DNA from: Streptomyces clavifer
GTDB taxonomy: Bacteria; Actinomycetota; Actinomycetes; Streptomycetales; Streptomycetaceae
NCBI GenBank assembly: GCA_014651175.1
Contig: BMWJ01000001.1
Span: 310,001-374,000 of the forward strand
Direction: 5' to 3'
DNA length: 64,000 nucleotides
The stretch's first letter is position 1. Every line of letters starts with the position of its first letter. Made by a program: the position numbers and the translations under genes. The notes under the pieces were generated by a model. The model had not been told where the DNA came from, ran no database searches, and saw nothing but the letters and a program-made list of their open reading frames with translations. Below are positions 9,794 through 18,522 of this stretch, one piece after another.

Positions 9794-10123
9794 ATGATCG
9801 GATTCGAGAAGCGGATGAAGCAGGACATGGCCGTGCTCGTGCTGCGTGACGCGCAGGGGATCACCGAACTGCTCCGCGAGGCGCTCGACGCGGCGCCGGC
9901 CGCCGAGCGCCCCGGCCTGGAACGCGCCCTCGCGCTCGTCGCCGAGGCCGGCGCGGTATCGGACGCGGAGCTGCGCGCCCGCTGGGTGCGGCAGCGGCTC
10001 GCGGCGGCCGGGCACGAGGGGCCGGTCGACTCCGTCGCCGCGATCAAGGCGCTCCGCCGGGCTGAGCCGGGCCTGTCCCTCCTCCAGGCCACGACGTACG
10101 CGCGCGAGGCCGCTGCGGCGTAG
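9794..10123 (+). CDS. Small helical protein with L7/L12-like C-terminal segment
   Basis: A 109-residue soluble protein starting at ATG 9794. It is Ala/Arg/Glu-rich and predicted almost entirely helical. The last 35 residues (VDSVAAIKALRRAEPG, then LSLLQATTYARE) resemble the helix-turn-helix of ribosomal L7/L12 C-terminal domains (IKxVRExTGLGLKEAK pattern), which Streptomyces reuses in several small proteins of unknown role. No catalytic motif is visible. It is divergent from nat, and no operon partner follows. Confidence 0.65.
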   Translation: MIGFEKRMKQDMAVLVLRDAQGITELLREALDAAPAAERPGLERALALVAEAGAVSDAELRARWVRQRLAAAGHEGPVDSVAAIKALRRAEPGLSLLQATTYAREAAAA

Positions 10124-10493
10124 CGCGTCGCCCCCGGCGCGCCGCCGGCCCGCGCGGGCGTCCCGGGCGGGGGAGTCGTGCTCCCGGCCCGCGCGGGCAC
10201 GGACCCGGTGGCGCCGGGCGGTGTGCCCGCCTCCGCCACCGCCGTGTCCCTGCCCTCCCCGGGGTGCGTCCTGGCCGAGCGGTGGGGCGTCGAGGTGGAC
10301 GTAGTCGCTCCCACGTCACGGGGGTCGGCCGCCGACGGCCTCCCGCTCCTGCCGTTCGCGGGCGCGTCGAAGGCGGTGATCCGCCGGGCGGCTTGTTTTC
10401 ACCCCTTGTTGCAGATCCCCTCCGTACGCCAACATGCGCATGTCAAAAACCGGAAGAACTCCGGTGACAGACGCATCTGGAGGGGACCCCCAC
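10124..10493. other. Intergenic region upstream of the secreted protease
   Basis: The first 260 bp are GC-rich with no supported gene. The last 100 bp are AT-richer and probably carry the protease promoter, including a small inverted repeat CCGGA-N5-TCCGG at about 10451-10465. No convincing -10/-35 pair could be fixed. Confidence 0.45.
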
Positions 10494-11333
10494 ATGAAGA
10501 AGCCTCTCGTCGGCGCCTTTCTTTCCGCCCTGCTCCTGGGCGCGGGCGTCGCACCCGCGGCCGCGGCCACGAGCCCGGACGCACCCGAAGTCCGTGCCAA
10601 GGCGGTCACCTTCGCCGGCACGGTCGCGCTCAGCAACTGTTCCGGCTCGGTCGTCCGGGCGCCCTCGTCGCTGCCAGGCGACCCTGCTCTGGTCCTGTCG
10701 AACGGCCACTGCCTGGAGACCGGCTTCCCGGCCCCGGGCCAGGTCCTGCTCAACCGGGCGTCGACCCGCAGCTTCACCCTGCTGAACGCCGCGGGCAGCG
10801 GCGTCGGCACCCTGCGGGCCAGCAAGATCGCGTACGGGACGATGACGGACACCGACGTCTCGCTGTACCAGCTCACCCGTACCTACGCCCAGATCGAGAG
10901 CTCGTACGGCATCAAGGCCCTGGAGCTCGACTCCGCGCGCCCGGTGCAGGGCACCGCCGTCACGGTCGCGTCCGGCTACTGGAAGCGCACGTACAGCTGC
11001 GCGGTCGACGGATTCGCCTACCGCCTCAAGGAGGGCGCCTGGACCTGGAAGGACTCGGTCCGCTACACCTCCGCCTGCCAGACCATCGGCGGCACGTCCG
11101 GGTCCCCGGTGATCAACGACGCGACGGGCAAGGTCGTCGCCGTCAACAACACCGGGAACGAGGACGGGCAGCGGTGCACGGACAACAACCCGTGCGAGGT
11201 GGACCAGAACGGCACCGTGACGGTCCGCAAGGGCATCAACTACGCCCAGCAGACCTACGGCATCGTGCCGTGCATCGGCACCGGCAACCAGATCGACCTG
11301 AACCGGACGGGCTGCGCGCTGCCCAGGCCGTAG
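10494..11333 (+). CDS. Secreted trypsin-like serine protease
   Basis: A 279-residue secreted protein. ATG 10494 is chosen because GGAGGGGA lies eight bases upstream and the protein then opens with a classical signal peptide (MKKPLVGAFLSALLLGAGVA, cleavage near APAAAA). The chymotrypsin-fold triad can be followed: His in LVLSNGHCLE, Asp in GTMTDTDVSLY and Ser in TIGGTSGSPVIN. Paired cysteines (SACQT, QRCTDNNPCE, IVPCIG, RTGCAL) suggest disulfides in the extracellular enzyme. Streptomyces export many such proteases; the substrate is not predictable. It appears monocistronic. Confidence 0.9.
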   Translation: MKKPLVGAFLSALLLGAGVAPAAAATSPDAPEVRAKAVTFAGTVALSNCSGSVVRAPSSLPGDPALVLSNGHCLETGFPAPGQVLLNRASTRSFTLLNAAGSGVGTLRASKIAYGTMTDTDVSLYQLTRTYAQIESSYGIKALELDSARPVQGTAVTVASGYWKRTYSCAVDGFAYRLKEGAWTWKDSVRYTSACQTIGGTSGSPVINDATGKVVAVNNTGNEDGQRCTDNNPCEVDQNGTVTVRKGINYAQQTYGIVPCIGTGNQIDLNRTGCALPRP

Positions 11334-11391
11334 CGCGTGGGCGGGGCGCCGGGCCCGCACCCGGTGCCCCGCCGGCGGTGGCGGAGGCCGG

Positions 11392-13017
11392 TCAGGCCGG
11401 TGCGCGCCGCCCCGTGCCCCGTACCGCCCGGCCCGCCAGGTGCGTCGTCCGCCTGCCGTCCTCGATGACGAACCGGCCGTCGATCAGGACGTGCGGGATG
11501 CCCACCGGCAGGGTGCGCGGCTCGTCGAACGTCGAGCCGGCCGCCACCGTGGCCGGGTCGAAGAGGACCAGGTCCGCGCGGTAGCCCTCGTGGACCCGGC
11601 CCCGGTCCGGCAGCCGCAGACGGGCCGCCGGGCGTGAGGTGAGGTGGGCGACGCACTCCTCGAGGCTGAGGATGCCCAGCTCCCGTACGTACCGGCCGAG
11701 GTACTGCGGGAACGTGCCGTAGGCGCGCGGGTGCGGCTTCTCGCCCTGGAGGATGCCGTCGCTGCCGCCGGTGTGCACCCGGTGGCGCATGATCTGCCGG
11801 ACGTTCTCCTCGTGGCCGACGTGCTGGAGGATCGTCGTGCCGAGCCGGTCCTCCACGAGCAGCCGGCGGGCGGTCACCCAGGGGGCCTCGCCGCGCAGTC
11901 GGGCCGACTCGGCCACCGTACGGCCGACGTGGCCGGCCAGGCCCGGTGCGCCGACCCCCGAGATCTCGATCGTGTCCCACTCGATCGGGACGCCGTGGCA
12001 GCCGTCCGAGCCGACGACCTCCAGGTGGTGGCGGATCCGTTCCGCCGTGGCGTCGTCCGCGAGCCGGGTCAGGACCGATTCCGGGCCGCCCTCGCCCGCC
12101 CAGCTCGGCAGCATCGCGACGAGGGTCGTGCAGCCAGGGGTGTACGGGTAGGTGTCGAGGGAGATGTCCGCGCCCGAGGCGAGTGCGTCGTCCAGCAGGG
12201 CGAGGAGGTCGGGGGCCCTGCCCTTGTTCACGCCGAAGTTCATCGTGGCGTGGGCGAGATGGAGGGCGCAGCCCGCGTTCCGGGTGAGCTGCACCATCTC
12301 CTCGTAGGCGGCGAGTGCCCCCGCGCCGTACGAGCGGTGGTGCGGGCAGTAGTAGCCGCCGTGTCCGGCCACCACCCGGCACAGCTCGGTGAGTTCGGCG
12401 TCGTTCGCGTACATCCCGGGGGTGTAGGTGAGGCCGGAGGACATGCCGACGGCGCCCTCGGCCATGCCCTGGTCGACGAGCTCCTTCATCCGGGTCAGCT
12501 CGGCGGCGGTGGCGGGCCGGTCGTCCCAGCCGACCGCGAGCATCCGGACGGTGCCCTGCGGGATGAGGTAGGCGGCGTTGACGGCGATGCCCCGGCCGTC
12601 GAAGTTGCGGTCGAGACGGTCCAGGTACTCGCCGACGGTGCGCCAGTCGAAGTCGATGTCCGACCCGTCGCCGTTCCAGCCGGAGATGGAGCGGCGGACC
12701 TCGGCGAGGGTGCGGTCGTCGGCGGGGGCGTAGGACAGGCCGTCCTGGCCGAGGACCTCCAGGGTGATGCCCTGGGCGGCCTTCGCACTGTGGTCGGGGT
12801 CGCGCAGCAGGGCCAGATCGCTGTGGGCGTGCATGTCGACGAAACCGGGGGAGAGGGCCAGGCCGTCGGCGTCCACGGTGCGGGCGCCGGTCGGGCGCGG
12901 GCCGTCGCCCTCCCTGCGGATCTCGGCGACGCGGCCGTCCGTGATGCCCACGTCGGCGCGGTAGGAGGGGGCGCCGGTGCCGTCGACGACTCGCGCGTCG
13001 CGTATGACCAGGTCCAT
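11392..13017 (-). CDS. N-acyl-D-amino-acid deacylase (amidohydrolase)
   Basis: A 541-residue metal-dependent amidohydrolase of the D-aminoacylase subfamily. The HxH metal motif is in SPGFVDMHAHSDLA, followed by GLSYAPADD, the GLTYTPGMYA segment, HLAHATMNFG and a C-terminal beta-sandwich return (GYRADLVLFDPATV). The family removes acyl groups from N-acyl-D-amino acids. It lies 92 bp after the PLP deaminase gene on the same strand, so an N-acyl-D-amino acid or N-acetyl amino sugar acid would be deacylated and then deaminated by its neighbour. Start ATG 13017 fits the family N-terminus MDLVIRDARVVDG. Confidence 0.85.
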   Translation of the reverse strand: MDLVIRDARVVDGTGAPSYRADVGITDGRVAEIRREGDGPRPTGARTVDADGLALSPGFVDMHAHSDLALLRDPDHSAKAAQGITLEVLGQDGLSYAPADDRTLAEVRRSISGWNGDGSDIDFDWRTVGEYLDRLDRNFDGRGIAVNAAYLIPQGTVRMLAVGWDDRPATAAELTRMKELVDQGMAEGAVGMSSGLTYTPGMYANDAELTELCRVVAGHGGYYCPHHRSYGAGALAAYEEMVQLTRNAGCALHLAHATMNFGVNKGRAPDLLALLDDALASGADISLDTYPYTPGCTTLVAMLPSWAGEGGPESVLTRLADDATAERIRHHLEVVGSDGCHGVPIEWDTIEISGVGAPGLAGHVGRTVAESARLRGEAPWVTARRLLVEDRLGTTILQHVGHEENVRQIMRHRVHTGGSDGILQGEKPHPRAYGTFPQYLGRYVRELGILSLEECVAHLTSRPAARLRLPDRGRVHEGYRADLVLFDPATVAAGSTFDEPRTLPVGIPHVLIDGRFVIEDGRRTTHLAGRAVRGTGRRAPA

Positions 13018-13108
13018 GGCGTGCTGCCTTTCAGCGGTTGCTATGGCTCCGCGCCGCCCGGAGCCCCGGGCGGCCGGGGGGACGGGGGCGCGGCGGCCCC
13101 CGCGGGGA

Positions 13109-14491
13109 TCAGAAGAAGGTGCGGATGTAGTCGGTGACCGTGCCGTCCGCCTCGGTCAGCGGGATCAGCTGCCACTTGTCGAAGGACGTGCAGGGGTGCG
13201 ACAGGCCCATGCCGATCCAGTCGCCCACCTCCAGCCCGGTGTCCGGTTCCGTGCGGACCCAGCCGTGCTGGTCGGAGAGACCGGTCACGGTGATCCCGGT
13301 GGCGGGCCGCACGGAGCCGTCGCGCGCCGAGCGGACGACCTGCGCCTGCGGGAGGTCCAGGTCGTACGCCGCGTCCCGCTTGCCCGCGTTGACGAAGGCC
13401 TGCTCGGGGGAGGGCCGCGAGACGACCTGGGCCCAGAGCCGGAAGGCGGGCTGCAGGGCGCCCTCCTCGGGGATCCGGTTGAAGGGGGTGAGGTGGCGGT
13501 AGTGGCCGTCGTCGTGGCTGACGTACGCGCCCGAGCGCAGCAGCCTGCAGACCGGGCGGCTCAGTTCCGGGATCTCCGCGAAGACGTCGGCCACCGCGTC
13601 GAACCACGCGCTGCCGCCCGCACTGACCAGGATCTCCTCGGCCGCCGGCAGCCCGTCGAAGCGGCCGGCCGCGTCGAAGTCCGCCGCCAGGCCGACGAGC
13701 CGGCGCAGCCACGCCCGTACCCGCTCGGGGGAGGCGTCCGGCACCTCGCCCTCGTATCCGGCGACACCCACCAGACGCAGTGTGGACACGGAGGCGACGG
13801 CGTCGGCGACCGCCGCGCAGTCGGCCTCCGTGCGGGCACCGGTGCGCGCGCCCTCTCCCGCGCCCAGCTCCACCACGACGTCGACGGGGCGTGAGGCGCC
13901 GGCGGCGCGCAGTGCCTCGTCCATCAGCTCGACTCCGCGCACGGAGTCGGCGTAGCAGACGAACGTGAAGTCCGGGTCGGCGTCCAGCTCACCGGCCAGC
14001 CGGCGCAGCGCGACCGCGTCGACGAGTTCGTTCGCCAGGAAGATCCGCCGGATGCCGTACGCCCGGTAGACCCGCACCTGGTGGGGGACGGCGGCGGTGA
14101 TGCCCCAGGCGCCGTGCTCCAGCTGGCGGGCGAAGAGCTGCGGCGACATCGACGTCTTGCCGTGCGGGGCGAAGGCGAGGCCGTGCCGTTCCGCGTAGGT
14201 CTCCAGGAGCGCGAGGTTGGCCTCGACCGACTCGGCGGACAGGGCGAGCACCGGGGTGGTGAACCCGCCGGTGAAGAGGTTGCGGCGCTGGGCCGCCAGG
14301 GCGCCGACCGTCAGGCCGTCCGCATCGGGCGGCAGGGCCTTGAAGCGGTGGTCGACCCGCTCGTCGGCGAGTGCCCGTACGGCCTGCCCGGCGTACGGGC
14401 CCGCGGACGCGCCGGCGGACTGCTCGGCGGATTGGTCGGCGGCCAAGGGAGCCTCCTCGGGAAGAGTCGTTGCATCATGTGCAACAGTCAT
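13109..14491 (-). CDS. PLP fold-III amino acid deaminase / D-glucosaminate dehydratase-like
   Basis: A 460-residue enzyme of the alanine racemase-N/D-serine dehydratase-like family. The Schiff-base lysine lies in FAPHGKTSMSPQLF, and the C-terminal metal-binding domain is marked by GLSDQHGWV and GLSHPCTSFDKW. Such enzymes eliminate water and ammonia from D-serine, D-threonine or hydroxy amino acids. The divergent partner is a KDG-type kinase and RidA is encoded nearby, so D-glucosaminate, which gives 2-keto-3-deoxygluconate on dehydration, is a strong candidate substrate. Start ATG 14491; a possible operator overlaps codons 3-8. Confidence 0.75.
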   Translation of the reverse strand: MTVAHDATTLPEEAPLAADQSAEQSAGASAGPYAGQAVRALADERVDHRFKALPPDADGLTVGALAAQRRNLFTGGFTTPVLALSAESVEANLALLETYAERHGLAFAPHGKTSMSPQLFARQLEHGAWGITAAVPHQVRVYRAYGIRRIFLANELVDAVALRRLAGELDADPDFTFVCYADSVRGVELMDEALRAAGASRPVDVVVELGAGEGARTGARTEADCAAVADAVASVSTLRLVGVAGYEGEVPDASPERVRAWLRRLVGLAADFDAAGRFDGLPAAEEILVSAGGSAWFDAVADVFAEIPELSRPVCRLLRSGAYVSHDDGHYRHLTPFNRIPEEGALQPAFRLWAQVVSRPSPEQAFVNAGKRDAAYDLDLPQAQVVRSARDGSVRPATGITVTGLSDQHGWVRTEPDTGLEVGDWIGMGLSHPCTSFDKWQLIPLTEADGTVTDYIRTFF

Positions 14492-14520
14492 TGCGCATAT
14501 CGCTTGACGCTGTCTAACAT
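14469..14520. promoter_or_regulatory. Divergent promoter and IclR-type inverted-repeat operator
   Basis: GTTGCA-TCATG-TGCAAC (14469-14485) is an exact inverted repeat of the size bound by IclR dimers. On the plus strand TTGCGC (14491-14496) and TAACAT (14515-14520), 18 bp apart, could be the -35 and -10 of the kinase operon. The regulator encoded at 15644 is the likely ligand-responsive protein. Confidence 0.5.
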
Positions 14521-14582
14521 CCGAGCCGACGCCGGGTCAATGGTGAGCACCGGCGCCGACGCCCGACCACGAGGAGCCCAGA

Positions 14583-15647
14583 GTGCCCGGACCCGCAGCC
14601 AGGACAGCCACCGCGGACGTCGTCTGCCTCGGCGAGTCCATGGTGACGTTCCTGCCCTCGCAGCCCGGCCGCCTCGCCGACGTGCCCACCTTCGGCCGCG
14701 GAATCGGCGGTGCCGAATCCAACGTCGCCTGCGCCCTCGCCGCCGCCGGCCACCCGGCGAAATGGGTCAGCCGGGTCGGCGCCGACGGCTTCGGCGACCA
14801 CCTCGTCGACGCCGTCGGCCGCTACGGGGTCGACACCTCCGCCGTGCGCCGCGACCCGGACCGCCCCACCGGGATCTACTTCCGCACGGCGACGGACCGG
14901 GCCACCGACACCCACGAGGTGGCGTACTACCGGGCGGGATCGGCCGCCTCCGCGATGTCCCCGCACAACGTCCCCCACGAGGACCTCCTCGCGTGCCGCA
15001 TCCTGCACCTGTCCGGCATCACGGCCGCACTCTCCGGCGACTGCCGGGCCCTGCTCCACGACCTGACCGCCCCCCGGGACGGCCGCCCGCTGCTCTCCTT
15101 CGACGTCAACCACCGCCCCGGCCTCTGGCGCGACGGCGCCGCGGGTGACGTCCTGCTCGGCCTCGCCCGCCGCTGCGACCTCGTCTTCGTCGGCGAGGAC
15201 GAGGCGGAGGAGGCCTGGGGCGTCCGCGGGACCACCGCGATCCGTGCGGCGCTGCCGGAACCGGCGGTGCTGGTCGTCAAGCGCGGCAGCGAGGGCGCCA
15301 CCGTGTTCTCGCGGGACCCCACCGCGCCCGGAGCGCCCGCAGCCGACACCGTCACCGACGTCCCCGCCCTGCGCGTCGACGTCGTCGCGCCCGTCGGCGC
15401 CGGGGACGCCTTCGCCGCCGGATTCCTCTCCGCGACGCTCCGCGGCCTCCCCGTACGGGACCGGGCCCGGCACGGCCACCTGATGGCCGCCGCCGTCCTC
15501 ACCGTCCCCGGCGACCTCACCGACCCCCCGGCCCGCGCACACGCCGACCGTCTCGCAGCCTTGGACGACGCAGCCTGGGGCACACTTCGTCTCGGCCCCG
15601 GCTGGACAGCAGCCGAAGGGGCGAACGAGGAGGTACGAGTCACATGA
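14583..15647 (+). CDS. PfkB-family sugar-acid kinase (KDG kinase-like)
   Basis: A 354-residue ribokinase-family enzyme starting at GTG 14583 behind GAGGAG. The N-terminal substrate motif (GIGGAESNVACALAAAG) and the C-terminal PfkB signature VGAGDAFAAGFL with the catalytic Asp are intact. The spacing and the FDVNHRPGLW segment, typical of 2-dehydro-3-deoxygluconokinases, favour KDG as substrate, giving KDPG. The stop overlaps the iclR start by four bases, so the genes are translationally coupled. No KDPG aldolase gene is present in this window. Confidence 0.85.
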   Translation: MPGPAARTATADVVCLGESMVTFLPSQPGRLADVPTFGRGIGGAESNVACALAAAGHPAKWVSRVGADGFGDHLVDAVGRYGVDTSAVRRDPDRPTGIYFRTATDRATDTHEVAYYRAGSAASAMSPHNVPHEDLLACRILHLSGITAALSGDCRALLHDLTAPRDGRPLLSFDVNHRPGLWRDGAAGDVLLGLARRCDLVFVGEDEAEEAWGVRGTTAIRAALPEPAVLVVKRGSEGATVFSRDPTAPGAPAADTVTDVPALRVDVVAPVGAGDAFAAGFLSATLRGLPVRDRARHGHLMAAAVLTVPGDLTDPPARAHADRLAALDDAAWGTLRLGPGWTAAEGANEEVRVT

Positions 15648-16402
15648 GCCAGACCGTCGACCGCGCGCTCAGCATCCTGCCGCTGCTCGCCCAGGGCCCC
15701 GCCGACCTCGGCCAGGTCGCCGAACGGCTCGGCGTCCACAAGTCCACGGCCCTGCGCCTGCTCCGCACGCTCCACGAGCACGGACTCGTCTACCGCCAGC
15801 AGGACCAGCGCTACCGCCTCGGCGCCCGGCTCTTCGCGCTCGCGCAGGAAGCCGTCGAGAACCTCGACGTGCGCGAGATCGCCCACTCCCACCTCATCGA
15901 GCTGAACGAACAGTGCGGGCACACCGTCCACCTCGCGGTGTACGAGGAGAACGAGGTCCTCTACATCGACAAGGTCGAGAGCCGCTACCCGGTGCGGATG
16001 TACTCGCGGATCGGCAAACCCGTCGCGATCACCGTCGCCGCGGTCGCCAAACTGCTCCTCGCCGACCTGACCGAGCCGGAACGGCGCGTGATCGCCGAAC
16101 GGCTCGACTACCCCATGTACACGTCCCGTTCGACCCCGAACGCCGGCGCCTTCCTCAGGGAACTCGCCGTCGTCCGCGAACAGGGCTGGGCCACCGACCT
16201 CGGCGGCCACGAGGAGTCCATCAACTGCGTCGGCGCCCCCATCCGGGGCGCGGACGGCAGGGTCGTCGCCGCCATGTCGGTGTCCGCACCGAACGTCGTC
16301 GTCACGGCCGAGGAACTCCTCACCCTGCTCCCCCTGGTGCGCCGCACCGCCGACGCCATCAGCCGGGAGTACTCCGGCACCACCCCCGTCAAGAAAGCCT
16401 GA
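15644..16402 (+). CDS. IclR-family transcriptional regulator
   Basis: A 252-residue regulator. The winged HTH occupies residues about 2-62 (LGQVAERLGVHKSTALRLLRTL) and the effector-binding IclR domain about 75-245 (VAKLLLADL, VGAPIRGADGRVVAAMSVSAP). Its ATG overlaps the kinase stop as ATGA. The location inside the operon and the inverted repeat between the divergent genes suggest that it controls the whole cluster in response to a pathway sugar acid. Confidence 0.92.
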   Translation: MSQTVDRALSILPLLAQGPADLGQVAERLGVHKSTALRLLRTLHEHGLVYRQQDQRYRLGARLFALAQEAVENLDVREIAHSHLIELNEQCGHTVHLAVYEENEVLYIDKVESRYPVRMYSRIGKPVAITVAAVAKLLLADLTEPERRVIAERLDYPMYTSRSTPNAGAFLRELAVVREQGWATDLGGHEESINCVGAPIRGADGRVVAAMSVSAPNVVVTAEELLTLLPLVRRTADAISREYSGTTPVKKA

Positions 16403-16408
16403 ACCGTC

Positions 16409-16819
16409 ATGACCGAGAAGACCGCCCTCACCCCCGGCACCCACACCACCCCGCCCGCCAAGTTCTCCCACGGCGTGAAGAAGGGGAACATCCTCCAGGT
16501 CGCCGGGCAGGTCGGCTTCCTGCCCGCCGTCGAGGGCCAGGCACCCACCCCGGCCGGTCCCACGCTGCGCGAGCAGACCCTGCAGACCTTCGCCAACGTC
16601 AAGGCGATCCTGGAGGAGGGCGGCGCGAGCTGGGACGACGTCATGATGATGCGCGTCTACCTCACCGACGTCGACCACTTCGCCGAGATGAACGCGATCT
16701 ACAACGCGTACTTCGAGGAGCAGGGGCTCAAGGCGCCCGCCTCCGCCCGCACGACGGTCTACGTCGGCCTCCCCGCCGGACTGCTCATCGAGATCGACGC
16801 CCTCGCGGTCCTGGGCTGA
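16409..16819 (+). CDS. ridA: RidA-family enamine/imine deaminase
   Basis: A 136-residue YjgF/YER057c/UK114 protein, the usual size. Family motifs include ILQVAGQVGFLP, QTLQTFANVKAILEEGGASWDDV and the Arg-containing SARTTVYVGLPAGLLIEIDALA with the conserved catalytic arginine. RidA hydrolyses the reactive enamine or imine released by PLP-dependent dehydratases. Its presence six bases after iclR therefore supports a dehydratase/deaminase role for the PLP enzyme of this cluster. No ribosome site is evident, so translation probably depends on the upstream gene. Confidence 0.93.
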   Translation: MTEKTALTPGTHTTPPAKFSHGVKKGNILQVAGQVGFLPAVEGQAPTPAGPTLREQTLQTFANVKAILEEGGASWDDVMMMRVYLTDVDHFAEMNAIYNAYFEEQGLKAPASARTTVYVGLPAGLLIEIDALAVLG

Positions 16820-16861
16820 CCCCCTGACCCGCTCCCCCACCCACCGCCCCACCCCGCATCA

Positions 16862-16903
16862 CGGCACGGCACCCCGTCCCCCTCGCACGGGGGCGCCGTG
16901 CCG
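16862..16903 (+). terminator. Hairpin between ridA and the GntP gene
   Basis: CGGCACGGC...CCCCGT pairs with ACGGGG...GCCGTGCCG around a short loop. It may be an attenuator, a partial terminator or an mRNA-stability stem inside the operon. Confidence 0.55.
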
Positions 16904-16953
16904 CGCTCCCCCCTGCCCAGAAGGACCCTGTCACCCCCCGGAGTTGACCGAAC

Positions 16954-18429
16954 ATGCTGCTTGCCGCTCCACCGGCGCCGGCCGAGGCACCCCCGCACAC
17001 CGGCGGCCTGCTCCTGCTGATCGACGGCACCGCCGGTCTGCTGACCGTCGCCGTCCTCGGCATCGCGCTGCTCCTCTTCCTGATCATCAAGGTGAGGCTC
17101 CAGCCGTTCGTCGCGCTGCTCGCCGTCTCCATAGCCGTCGGCCTCGGTGCCGGTCTCTCCGTCACCGAACTCTTCGGCACGGTCCAGAAGTCCGCCGCGG
17201 TGTCCGTCATCGAATCCGGCATGGGCGGCATCCTCGGCCATGTCGCGATCATCATCGGGCTCGGCACCATGCTCGGCGCCATCCTGGAGGTGTCCGGCGG
17301 CGCCGAGGTGCTGAGCACCCGCCTCCTGAACCTCTTCGGCGAGAAGCGCGCCCCCCTCGCCATGGGTCTCACCGGCCTGATCTTCGGCATCCCGGTCTTC
17401 TTCGACGTCGGCATCTTCGTCCTCGCGCCGATCGTCTACGCCGCCGCGAAGCGCTCCGGAAAATCGATCCTGCTGTATGCGATGCCGCTGCTGGCCGGCC
17501 TCTCCATGACCCACGCCTTCCTGCCTCCGCACCCCGGACCGGTCGCCGCGGCGGGCCTCTTCAACGTCTCCCTCGGCTGGGTCATCCTGATGGGCGCCGT
17601 CGTCGGCATCCCCTCCGTGCTCGCCGCCTGGGCCTACGCCGCCTGGATCGGCAAGCGCCTCTTCGTCGACGTCCCCCAGGACATGGTCGAGGCCGCCGCC
17701 GAGGCCAAGGCCGCCGTCGCCGCCGAGCAGCGCGCCTCCGGGGTCACCCCGCGCGAGAAGCCCGTCGCGCTCGGCACCGTACTCGCGATCATCGGCACCC
17801 CGCTGGCGCTGATCCTCGCCGCGACGTTCTCCTCCATCGCGCTGGACCCCTCCACGCCGCGTTCCGTCATCGAGTTCTTCGGCAACCCCTTCGTCGCCCT
17901 GACCATCGCCCTGCTCCTGGCGTACTACCTGCTGGGCATCCGGCGCGGCTGGTCCCGCAAGTCGCTGGAATCGGTCTCCACGTCCTCGCTCAAGCCCGTC
18001 GGCAACATCCTGCTCGTCGTGGGCGCGGGCGGGATCTTCGGAGCCGTCCTCAAGGGCAGCGGCATCGCGGACGCGCTCGCCGACACGTTCAACGACGTCG
18101 GCCTGCCCGTCATCCTGCTCGCCTGGCTGATCTCCGTGGTGCTGCGCGTCGCGCAGGGCTCGGCGACGGTCGCGATCGTCACCACCGCCGGCATCGTCGT
18201 CCCGCTCGTCGAGGGCCAGGACATGTCCCAGGCCCACCTCGCGCTGATCATCATGGCGATCTCGGCGGGGTCCATCTTCGCCTCGCACGTCAACGACGGC
18301 GGCTTCTGGATGGTCTCGAAGTACTTCGGCATCTCGGAGCGCGACACCCTGAAGTCCTGGACGGTCCTCGAAACCGTCCTCTCGGTGGCCGGTTTCGTGG
18401 TCGCCGCGGCTCTCAGCCTGGTGATCTGA
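16954..18429 (+). CDS. GntP-family gluconate/sugar-acid permease
   Basis: A 491-residue membrane protein with about 12-14 helices of the gluconate:H+ symporter family. Visible segments include GIPVFFDVGIFVLAPIVYAAAK, broken here by its FFDVG core, LPPHPGPVAAAGL, the C-terminal QGSATVAIVTTAGIV and ASHVNDGGFWMVSKYFG, all characteristic of GntP transporters. It is the last gene of the kinase-iclR-ridA transcription unit, separated by 134 bp with a hairpin. A hydroxylated sugar acid such as gluconate, glucosaminate or its N-acetyl form is the expected substrate. Confidence 0.9.
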   Translation: MLLAAPPAPAEAPPHTGGLLLLIDGTAGLLTVAVLGIALLLFLIIKVRLQPFVALLAVSIAVGLGAGLSVTELFGTVQKSAAVSVIESGMGGILGHVAIIIGLGTMLGAILEVSGGAEVLSTRLLNLFGEKRAPLAMGLTGLIFGIPVFFDVGIFVLAPIVYAAAKRSGKSILLYAMPLLAGLSMTHAFLPPHPGPVAAAGLFNVSLGWVILMGAVVGIPSVLAAWAYAAWIGKRLFVDVPQDMVEAAAEAKAAVAAEQRASGVTPREKPVALGTVLAIIGTPLALILAATFSSIALDPSTPRSVIEFFGNPFVALTIALLLAYYLLGIRRGWSRKSLESVSTSSLKPVGNILLVVGAGGIFGAVLKGSGIADALADTFNDVGLPVILLAWLISVVLRVAQGSATVAIVTTAGIVVPLVEGQDMSQAHLALIIMAISAGSIFASHVNDGGFWMVSKYFGISERDTLKSWTVLETVLSVAGFVVAAALSLVI

Positions 18430-18522
18430 CCCCGCCCGGCCGCACCGGAATCCGGTGCGGCCGGGCAGCCGGGTGTGCGCGCCCCCTTGTCCGACGGCCC
18501 ACTTTGCGCTTCGTTGATCGGC

